From Desulfamplus sp. (GTDB lineage Bacteria > Desulfobacterota > Desulfobacteria > Desulfobacterales > Desulfobacteraceae): a stretch of DNA of 5,021 nt. The notes under the pieces are model-generated. The model saw only the letters and a program-made list of their open reading frames with translations. It did not search any database and was not told the DNA's origin. The stretch spans positions 1 to 5,021 of the forward strand of contig JADFYT010000186.1 of NCBI GenBank assembly GCA_015232935.1, given 5' to 3'. Shown here one piece after another: positions 1-5,021 of this stretch. The position numbers and the translations under genes are program-made. Within the stretch, counting starts at the first letter, position 1. Each line of letters starts with the position of its first letter.

Positions 1-2696
1 GAGACAATGAACACATCCCTCAAATCCTTTCCAAATGAGGCAAGAATCTCCTTTACATCAGCGTCATCCACATAAATTCCAATACTTGCATCAAGAGAGT
101 GGCCGATCGTCCTGGCAACCCGTGCCTCTTCAAGGGCCTTTGTCACCTCCGAGCGAACAGCTATGATCTTTTCCCATTTTGCAGCAAGAGAATCATCACG
201 CCATTCAGGATCAGCAACAGGACGCAAGGCAAGATGCACGCTCTCCAGCTTTCCGCCGCTCCTGTTTTTCTCATCAGATTTACCGTCATCCGGTTTTCTG
301 TCAAAATCCGGCATCTCTTTCCACACCTCTTCGGTTGTAAAGGGCAAGATAGGAGCCATCAGTCTTGTAATGGCATCAAGCATAAGATACATGACTGTCT
401 GGGCATCCCTTCTTGCAGTATCCTTTGCAGGAAAGGTGTATAGCCTGTCTTTTATGATATCAAGATAAAACGCCGACAGATCCACGGTGCAAAAGTTATA
501 CATGGCGTGATATACAGTATGAAACTCGTATGTGTCATATGCCTTGATGCATTTATCAAGAACAGATCCCAATTTGTGCAGCATGAATCTATCCATGTCC
601 GGCATTCCCTTGAAAGTCCTTATATCGGTTGCCGGGTTAAAATCAAAAAGATTTCCAAGCATAAAACGGCAGGTGTTTCTGATACGGCGGTAAGCATCTG
701 AAAGCTGGGTAATTATATTGTCCGAGATTCTTACATCATCACGATAATCTGCCGACGCTGCCCACAATCTTAATATATCGGCACCATGCTGCTTGATGAT
801 CTTTTCCGGAGCGACCACGTTGCCTACAGATTTTGACATCTTCTTCCCTTGAGAGTCCACAACAAAACCGTGGGTAAGAACAGCCTTGTACGGAGCATTT
901 CCTGTTCTGCCGACAGCCGTCAGAAGAGAGCTGTGAAACCAGCCTCTGTGCTGATCGCTCCCCTCAAGGTAGAGATCTGCCGGACGCCTTAACCCCTCTG
1001 TCTCCTCAAGTACGGCAGCATGACTTACACCTGAATCAAACCAGACATCCAGGATATTTTGATCTTTCTTGAAATCATGACTTCCGCATTTTGCACAGGC
1101 AGCTCCTTCGGGCATAAGAAAGTCCGCATCTTTTTCAAACCATATATCTGAACTGTGTTCCGTAAAAAGAGTGTGGATCCTGTCAACAGACTCCCTTGAT
1201 ACATAAACCTGTGAGCAGTTGTTGCAGTGAAAAACAGGGATGGGTACACCCCATGAACGCTGTCTTGAAAGGCACCAGTCAGGTCTGTGCTCTATCATTG
1301 AGTAGATTCTTGCCTTGCCCCATGAGGGTATCCACTCCACCCTGTCAATTGCTTCAAGGCTTTTTTTCCTCAACCCTTTGGCATCCATTGATATGAACCA
1401 CTGAGGTGTTGCACGGAATATTACAGGTTTTTTGCATCTCCAGCAGTGCGGATAGGAGTGGGTCATCTCTTCATGCTTTAGAAGGGCGTTTCGTTTCCCA
1501 AGCTCTTCAATAATACCCTTGTTGGCCTTCAGGATAAACTGCCCCTCAAATCCTGCTACCTCATCTGTAAAGCAGCCATTGTCCTTAACAGGTGAATATG
1601 GTTCAAGACCATAACGAAGTGCCACAACATGATCGTCAGCTCCATGACCCGGAGCAGTATGAACACATCCTGTACCTGCCTCCAGGGTGACATGATTTCC
1701 AAGGATAATAATAGAGTCTCTGCCATACATCGGATGGGTACATTTTTTGTTTTCAAGATCAGTTGAAGCTATATCACCAAGAATCGTGTAATTCTCAATG
1801 GCAAATTTTGACATAACCTTTTCAACAAGCTGCCTTGCCATGATCATGATTCCCTGGTTCCGGGTTTTTACAGCACAGTATTCAAACTCAGGGTGCAGAC
1901 AGATCGCAAGGTTGGCAGGGATTGTCCAGGGTGTGGTTGTCCAGATTACAATGGATATATTGTTTGCAGAAGTACAGCCGCACTCTTTTGTCCCGCAGGC
2001 ATCAACATCACCGGATTTCAGTGCGGGAAGAAGATCACTAATATCATCCTTTAACGGAAACTTGACATATATCGAAGGTGAGCCGTGATCCTTGTATTCA
2101 ATCTCTGCTTCTGCAAGAGCGGTCTCGCAACTGCAGCACCAGTAAATCGGTTTTTTGCCAAGGAACATGTCACCGCTCAAGGCAAATTCACCGCACTCTT
2201 TTGCGATTCTTGCCTCATAGGCATTGTTCATTGTCAGATATGGATTGTCCCAGTCTCCTGCAACACCAAATCTTTTGAACTCATCTCTTTGAATATCAAC
2301 AAAACCCGCGGCATATTTGCGGCATGCCTGACGTATCTGAACCGGTGTCATCTCCTTTTTCTTTGAACCAAGTTTTTGATCGACATTGTGTTCAATCGGA
2401 AGGCCGTGGCAATCCCAGCCCGGAACATAGGGTGCATTAAATCCGGCCATCTGCCTGGAGCGTATGATAATATCTTTTAATATTTTGTTAATGGCATGTC
2501 CCATGTGAAGATGGCCGTTGGCATAGGGAGGGCCATCATGGAGAATAAAGGTCTCTTTCCCTGCTGAAGATTGTCTGATTTTCTGGTATAACCCAGATTC
2601 TTCCCACGCTTTTAACTGTTCCGGTTCCCGTGCCGCAAGGTTTGCCTTCATTGCAAATTTAGTGACAGGCAGATTCAGGGTCTGTTTGTAATCCAT
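1..2696 (-). CDS. ileS: Isoleucyl-tRNA synthetase, bacterial type, 3' end outside window
   Basis: This cytoplasmic class I synthetase attaches isoleucine to tRNA-Ile using ATP and hydrolyses mischarged valine. The minus-strand frame is open for 898 codons and leaves the window before a stop. Visible features, in order, are: N-terminal Rossmann part with PPYANGHLHMGH (HIGH signature, residues 64-67); WCCSC (186-190); the CP1 editing domain with WTTTPWT (from residue 252) and GTGCVHTAPGHGADD, where Asp354 probably matches the editing Asp342 of E. coli; a zinc ribbon with Cys491/494 and Cys534/537; DVWFDSG (550-556); GSDQHRGWF; KMSKS (619-623); and an alpha-helical anticodon-binding domain from about 695. 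E. coli IleRS has 938 residues, so roughly 40 are missing here, including the usual C-terminal zinc finger. The ATG at 2696 is the only sensible start, because an in-frame TAA lies at 2705-2703. Identification is by recognised motifs and recalled E. coli sequence. An unusual Cys-rich insertion lies at residues 231-244. Confidence 0.97.
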   Translation of the reverse strand, partial: MDYKQTLNLPVTKFAMKANLAAREPEQLKAWEESGLYQKIRQSSAGKETFILHDGPPYANGHLHMGHAINKILKDIIIRSRQMAGFNAPYVPGWDCHGLPIEHNVDQKLGSKKKEMTPVQIRQACRKYAAGFVDIQRDEFKRFGVAGDWDNPYLTMNNAYEARIAKECGEFALSGDMFLGKKPIYWCCSCETALAEAEIEYKDHGSPSIYVKFPLKDDISDLLPALKSGDVDACGTKECGCTSANNISIVIWTTTPWTIPANLAICLHPEFEYCAVKTRNQGIMIMARQLVEKVMSKFAIENYTILGDIASTDLENKKCTHPMYGRDSIIILGNHVTLEAGTGCVHTAPGHGADDHVVALRYGLEPYSPVKDNGCFTDEVAGFEGQFILKANKGIIEELGKRNALLKHEEMTHSYPHCWRCKKPVIFRATPQWFISMDAKGLRKKSLEAIDRVEWIPSWGKARIYSMIEHRPDWCLSRQRSWGVPIPVFHCNNCSQVYVSRESVDRIHTLFTEHSSDIWFEKDADFLMPEGAACAKCGSHDFKKDQNILDVWFDSGVSHAAVLEETEGLRRPADLYLEGSDQHRGWFHSSLLTAVGRTGNAPYKAVLTHGFVVDSQGKKMSKSVGNVVAPEKIIKQHGADILRLWAASADYRDDVRISDNIITQLSDAYRRIRNTCRFMLGNLFDFNPATDIRTFKGMPDMDRFMLHKLGSVLDKCIKAYDTYEFHTVYHAMYNFCTVDLSAFYLDIIKDRLYTFPAKDTARRDAQTVMYLMLDAITRLMAPILPFTTEEVWKEMPDFDRKPDDGKSDEKNRSGGKLESVHLALRPVADPEWRDDSLAAKWEKIIAVRSEVTKALEEARVARTIGHSLDASIGIYVDDADVKEILASFGKDLRDVFIV

Positions 2697-2708
2697 CGCT
2701 CTTTATCG

Positions 2709-2715
2709 CTCCTCC
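2709..2715 (-). promoter_or_regulatory. ileS ribosome binding site
   Basis: The minus strand reads GGAGGAG here, a strong match to the anti-Shine-Dalgarno core. It ends 12 bases before the ATG at 2696, slightly longer than the usual 5-10. There is no alternative in-frame ATG, GTG or TTG between the site and 2696. The first bases of the site can pair with TCCA just upstream (TCCA-ACATC-TGGA), a weak 4-bp hairpin that might partly mask it. Confidence 0.7.
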
Positions 2716-2867
2716 AGATGTTGGAATATTGCTATTTTGTTACAAGAACATAAGCAGCTTTGCTGCAATTAATGTTGTGATTGAAATTTATGAGCAACAA
2801 AATAACATATAAGAATTTATGTATAAATATCATAAAGTAAAATAAACCGCTTAAACTGAACTGATAA

Positions 2868-2896
2868 ATTTAAGTCACGCGGTAGATTGATGTCAA
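2868..2896 (-). promoter_or_regulatory. Candidate sigma70 promoter for ileS
   Basis: On the minus strand a perfect -35 box TTGACA (2896-2891) is followed by a 17-base spacer and a -10 box TTAAAT (2873-2868, 4 of 6 consensus bases). Transcription would begin near 2861 and leave a leader of about 165 bases before the ileS ATG. It is the best-spaced promoter match I found on this strand upstream of ileS. A TATGAT nearer the gene (2834-2829) has no matching -35. No experiment or alignment supports it. Confidence 0.4.
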
Positions 2897-2962
2897 GATA
2901 AATGTGTCATGCTATTGCGGCATCCTCCATTTGCAAGTTTAAACTCCCTGTAGTAATAATCC

Positions 2963-2989
2963 CTTTTTTCGAGGATTCCTTCAAAAAAG
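2963..2989. repeat. Imperfect inverted repeat, 12-base arms
   Basis: The plus strand reads CTTTTTTCGAGG, then ATT, then CCTTCAAAAAAG. Ten of the 12 arm positions are complementary, with one C-C mismatch and one G-T position. It lies about midway between the two candidate promoters. It has no T-tract immediately after it on either strand and no gene ends into it, so a terminator role is unlikely. A protein-binding site or chance AT-rich symmetry are both possible. Confidence 0.45.
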
Positions 2990-3109
2990 TGTCAATTGTT
3001 TTTGCTTGAATATCAAGGATGCCAAAAATCAGGAACCTTTTTTTATTATTCAGGAATTTCAATTAAACCTTGAAAGAGCACTGCTTGCCAAGCTACAAAA
3101 TAATATAGA

Positions 3110-3138
3110 TTGACAGCATTATTAAGGGCTTGTAATTT
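3110..3138 (+). promoter_or_regulatory. Candidate sigma70 promoter for the transporter
   Basis: A perfect TTGACA (3110-3115) is followed by a 17-base spacer and TAATTT (3133-3138), which matches only 3 of 6 consensus -10 bases. An AT-rich stretch precedes the -35, as an UP element would. Transcription would start near 3145, giving a leader of about 80 bases to the ATG at 3227. If correct, it rules out the in-frame TTG at 3110 and ATG at 3143 as starts. Confidence 0.35.
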
Positions 3139-3216
3139 GATTATGATAATAAAACCATACCGGATCATGCGATATACAACTTTTACCGTGAGACAAAAAA
3201 CAATTACGCAATCACA

Positions 3217-3221
3217 AGAGG
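3217..3221 (+). promoter_or_regulatory. Transporter ribosome binding site, decides the start
   Basis: AGAGG lies 5 bases before the ATG at 3227 and only 2 bases before the adjacent in-frame ATG at 3224. The spacing favours 3227. Farther upstream in-frame starts (TTG 3110, ATG 3143, ATG 3167) have no comparable site. Confidence 0.6.
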
Positions 3222-3226
3222 CCATG

Positions 3227-4219
3227 ATGCAATCAGATGCTGTTATTAAAAATAGATCATTGCCAGGGATCCTCCTGCTGATAACAGGAGGATTCATATT
3301 TTCAATTCAGGATGTAATAATCAAATTTATAAGTGGCAGCTACCCTGTACACGAGATAGTCTTTTTTAGAAGCCTTTTTGCTGTTTTGCCAGTTTTTGCC
3401 ATTGTCCGGCTGGAAGGTGGAATTCATCTTCTTAAAACAAGAAACATATTTTTTCAGATCATGCGATCAGTTGTGATGTTTATGTGCTATACATCATATT
3501 ATCTATCAATTGCCCTCATTCCACTATCCCATACTGTAACCCTGTTTTTCTGCTGTCCTCTGTTTATCACCGCACTGTCTGTCATTTTCCTCAAAGAGAG
3601 AATTGATAAAAAAGGTTGGGCAGCACTGTTTCTTGGATTTCTTGGAATTGTAGTGGTGATGCAGCCCGGAATGACGACAGATCAGCAGCTTACTGAAATC
3701 ATCAATAATACTGAAGTTATCAACAATTTTGATTCATATCTTTCCACAATAAATATTGGTGCTTTTCTTGCACTTTTGTCAGGATTGTTCTATGCAATTA
3801 CAGCAGTGTGTACAAGAAAGTATGGCGTTAATGAGAGTGGTGTATCCCTGGTATTCTATCCAATGATGATCTATCTTCTATTCAGCGGGATAATATGGAT
3901 AACTATAGGCGACGGAAGGTTTGCCACTGACGAAAACAAAAACATGGCCTTTCTTCTCAGAAACTGGACAGCTCCTGGAAATAAAGACTTTTTTTTGATT
4001 CTTGTGGTGGGTTGCTTTGCCGCAGTGGGAACTTACTGCCTTTCTCAGGCGTACAGGCTAAGTGATGCCTCAGTGGTAGCGCCGTTTGAGTATTTTGCTA
4101 TCCCCATAAGTGTGATATGGGGTTATCTCTTCTGGCAAGAGATGCCAGGGTTTATTCAGTTGATTGGAATTTTTATGATTGTTGGCAGCGGCGTATATGT
4201 GCTTCGAAGAAGTTCATAA
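3227..4219 (+). CDS. EamA/DMT-superfamily inner-membrane transporter
   Basis: This 330-residue polytopic membrane protein is built from two EamA repeats, as in drug/metabolite transporters of the RhaT type (COG0697). About ten hydrophobic segments can be read, near residues 13-35, 41-61, 74-96, 100-122, 131-147, 177-196, 206-228, 255-276, 283-303 and 308-326. Family-like features are FSIQDVIIKF in the first helix, HEIVFFRSLFA leading the second, PLFITALSVIFLKERI closing helix 4, and APFEYFAIPISVIWGYLFWQE closing helix 9 of the second repeat. A polar linker (148-176) joins the halves. There is no signal peptide, and the tail ends in RRSS. Substrate cannot be read from sequence. Relatives export or import amino acids, nucleosides, riboflavin or S-adenosylmethionine. 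The start at 3227 rests on the ribosome site; the in-frame upstream stretch is polar and probably untranslated. The gene is monocistronic here, divergent from ileS and convergent with ilvC. Confidence 0.88.
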   Translation: MQSDAVIKNRSLPGILLLITGGFIFSIQDVIIKFISGSYPVHEIVFFRSLFAVLPVFAIVRLEGGIHLLKTRNIFFQIMRSVVMFMCYTSYYLSIALIPLSHTVTLFFCCPLFITALSVIFLKERIDKKGWAALFLGFLGIVVVMQPGMTTDQQLTEIINNTEVINNFDSYLSTINIGAFLALLSGLFYAITAVCTRKYGVNESGVSLVFYPMMIYLLFSGIIWITIGDGRFATDENKNMAFLLRNWTAPGNKDFFLILVVGCFAAVGTYCLSQAYRLSDASVVAPFEYFAIPISVIWGYLFWQEMPGFIQLIGIFMIVGSGVYVLRRSS

Positions 4220-4251
4220 AAACCATATGCCGCGAAAGATCTATATAAACC

Positions 4252-4286
4252 TTCATGGCCGTTGTGTGGCCACCCCGAACCATGAA
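4252..4286. repeat. Nested inverted repeat after the transporter
   Basis: TTCATGG (4252-4258) and CCATGAA (4280-4286) are perfect complements. They enclose, and share three bases with, a second hairpin TGGCC-N7-GGCCA (4256-4272), and the 8-base palindrome GTGGCCAC covers 4266-4273. The element is GC-richer than its surroundings and begins 33 bases after the transporter stop. Neither strand has a T-tract after it, so it is not a standard intrinsic terminator. It could protect the transporter mRNA 3' end or bind a protein. Confidence 0.45.
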
Positions 4287-4308
4287 AACAAGAGAGCATT
4301 ATCATGTT

Positions 4309-4356
4309 AAAAAAAGAATTGACAGCTTCTGTAAATCTGCAAAGCTGTCAATTCTT
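4309..4356 (-). terminator. Intrinsic terminator of ilvC
   Basis: Arms 4314-4328 and 4342-4356 are perfectly complementary over 15 bases (AAGAATTGACAGCTT and its complement) around a 13-base loop. Read on the minus strand, the hairpin begins 34 bases after the ilvC stop and runs into seven T residues (4315-4309, two of them shared with the stem). On the plus strand no T-tract follows, so it should act on ilvC and not on the convergent transporter transcript. The stem is only one-third G+C, weaker than typical, but its length and placement make it convincing. Confidence 0.82.
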
Positions 4357-4390
4357 GATCAGGTTCCTGAATGTCTCTTTATATACAATT

Positions 4391-5021
4391 TTACACAATA
4401 GGCTTCATGGCACTCATGTAAGAACGAAGCTCCCTTCCAACCATCTCCACAACAGTGTAGCGAATCTCTTCATTTACCTGTATCAACTCCATATTATCAA
4501 CACCAAGATCTTCAAGATCAAGCCCTTTTCCAATAACATCGGTGTCAATGGTTTTCATAAAATTCTGAAGCAGCGGTATCGCCTTGTGTGCAAAGAGATA
4601 ACATCCATATTCTGCGGTATCCGAGATGACCACATTCATCTCATATAATTTTTTTCTGGCAATGGTGTTCGCGATCAAAGGAACTTCATGCAAAGACTCA
4701 TAGTAAGCAGATTCCTCCTTTATGCCTGCTGCAACCATAGTATCAAAGGCAAGCTCCACTCCGGCTTTTACCATGGCTATCATGAGGATTCCGTGGTCAA
4801 AATACTCCTGTTCGGCAATCCTGGCATCGGTGCATACTGATTTTTCAAATGCGGTTTCAGCAGTTTGAGCACGCCATTCAAGAAGATTTGCATCTCCGTT
4901 TGCCCAGTCTTCCATCATGGTTTTTGAAAAGTGGCCTGACATTATATCATCCATGTGGGTTTCAAAAAGAGGCTTTAAGATATCTTTCATCTCTTCCGCC
5001 AACGTAAATGCTGTTATCTTT
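4391..5021 (-). CDS. ilvC: Ketol-acid reductoisomerase, class II, 5' end outside window
   Basis: The enzyme converts acetolactate and acetohydroxybutyrate, using NADPH and Mg2+, into the dihydroxy acids that lead to valine, leucine and isoleucine. It acts in the cytoplasm. Only the C-terminal 209 residues are visible; the Rossmann NADPH domain lies beyond base 5021. The fragment closely follows recalled E. coli IlvC, with EQEYFDHGILMIAMVKAGVELAF, YESLHEVPLIANTIAR and EMNVVISDTAEYG. The residues matching E. coli Glu389, Glu393 and Ser414 are present (codons at 4699-4697, 4687-4685 and 4624-4622). From that serine to the end there are 76 residues, against 77 in E. coli, so the whole protein should be near 490 residues, the long class II form with duplicated knotted domain. 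A TTG at 5002 in this frame is an internal leucine, not a start. The gene ends with TAA at 4393-4391 and is followed by its own terminator. Confidence 0.96.
   Translation of the reverse strand, partial: KITAFTLAEEMKDILKPLFETHMDDIMSGHFSKTMMEDWANGDANLLEWRAQTAETAFEKSVCTDARIAEQEYFDHGILMIAMVKAGVELAFDTMVAAGIKEESAYYESLHEVPLIANTIARKKLYEMNVVISDTAEYGCYLFAHKAIPLLQNFMKTIDTDVIGKGLDLEDLGVDNMELIQVNEEIRYTVVEMVGRELRSYMSAMKPIV

Larger units (their letters stand above)
2697..3226. other. Divergent intergenic region between ileS and the transporter
   Basis: This 530-base AT-rich gap holds no convincing gene. From left to right it contains the ileS ribosome site, a GCAGC-TTT-GCTGC hairpin (2754-2766) within the probable ileS leader, and a 33-codon open frame on the minus strand (2833-2732). 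Next come the candidate ileS promoter (2868-2896), an imperfect palindrome (2963-2989), and a small CTTGA-ATA-TCAAG palindrome (3005-3017). Two TCAGGAA copies start 21 bases apart (3029 and 3050), followed by TTTCAA-N7-TTGAAA (3057-3075), and then the candidate transporter promoter and ribosome site. No T-box motif (GGGTGGNACC) and no T-tract terminator before ileS were found. Repeats at this spacing could be regulator sites for either gene, but none matches an operator I can name. Confidence 0.8.

Noticed and set aside
99..468. Plus-strand open frames of about 100 codons opposite the 3' part of ileS
   Set aside because: They lie antisense to a continuous, motif-supported ileS frame, have no family-like sequence, and look like chance complements of the coding strand.
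1798..2366. Several plus-strand frames of 66-96 codons opposite the ileS editing and catalytic regions
   Set aside because: They are antisense to conserved ileS motifs, overlap one another in different frames, and show no recognisable domain.
2697..2861. T-box riboswitch controlling ileS
   Set aside because: No T-box core sequence and no terminator/antiterminator pair are present in the leader, so only a non-T-box mechanism could apply.
2967..2995. Second perfect TTGACA on the minus strand (2995-2990) as an ileS promoter
   Set aside because: With a 17-base spacer the -10 position reads TCGAAA, a poor match, and the start would be over 250 bases from ileS. The site at 2868-2896 is better.
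3078..3095. Possible sigma54 promoter on the minus strand (TTGGCAAGCAGTGCTC)
   Set aside because: The GG and GC dinucleotides are separated by 8 bases where sigma54 promoters need 10, and the element points at no nearby gene.
3110..3226. Longer N-terminus for the transporter, from TTG 3110 or ATG 3143/3167
   Set aside because: The added residues are polar and basic, unlike the family. The TTG lies within the candidate -35 box, and only 3227 has a well-spaced ribosome site.
3046..3297. Minus-strand 83-codon frame overlapping the transporter start and upstream region
   Set aside because: It is antisense to the first transmembrane segment of the transporter, has no clear ribosome site, and has no recognisable sequence.
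4236..4252. Archaeal-style TATA box (CTATATAAAC) after the transporter
   Set aside because: All three genes are bacterial in type with Shine-Dalgarno starts and sigma70-like elements, and no gene begins just downstream.
4304..4648. Plus-strand 114-codon frame running from the terminator into ilvC antisense
   Set aside because: It starts inside the ilvC terminator hairpin and continues opposite conserved ilvC catalytic codons. No family resemblance is visible.

Overview
The window holds two protein genes that run off its edges and one complete gene between them. The order is ileS (isoleucyl-tRNA synthetase, minus strand, C-terminal end cut off at base 1), a complete EamA/DMT-family membrane transporter (plus strand), and ilvC (class II ketol-acid reductoisomerase, minus strand, N-terminal part cut off at base 5021). 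No RNA genes, insertion sequences, CRISPR arrays or phage genes are visible.

The organism is a bacterium. The synthetase is of the bacterial type, Shine-Dalgarno sequences precede the visible starts, and sigma70-like TTGACA boxes with 17-base spacers lie in the gap between the divergent genes. A moderately AT-rich genome with a zinc-ribbon IleRS and an enterobacterial-like long IlvC would fit an anaerobic Desulfobacterota (delta-proteobacterial) lineage. That placement is a tentative impression from protein style, not a demonstrated result.

Layout: bases 1-2696 are ileS, open throughout, with the HMGH and KMSKS catalytic signatures and the editing-site residues present. Bases 2697-3226 are a 530-base divergent intergenic region. 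It carries a candidate ileS promoter that would give a leader of about 165 bases, a candidate transporter promoter, and several short inverted and direct repeats. Bases 3227-4219 are the transporter. Bases 4220-4390 separate two convergent genes and contain a clear 15-bp hairpin with a T-tract, the likely terminator of ilvC. Bases 4391-5021 are the 3' part of ilvC.

IlvC makes the isoleucine and valine precursors and IleRS charges isoleucine onto tRNA, so both flanking genes concern isoleucine. The transporter between them faces away from both promoter-wise and has no recognisable substrate signature, so a link to branched-chain amino acids is only a hypothesis. Most of the window is ordinary core metabolism, and I see no convincing new system. 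The items most worth a second look are the long ileS leader with a short Ile/Leu-rich open frame, a Cys-rich insertion in the IleRS editing domain, and the unexplained repeats in the two intergenic regions.
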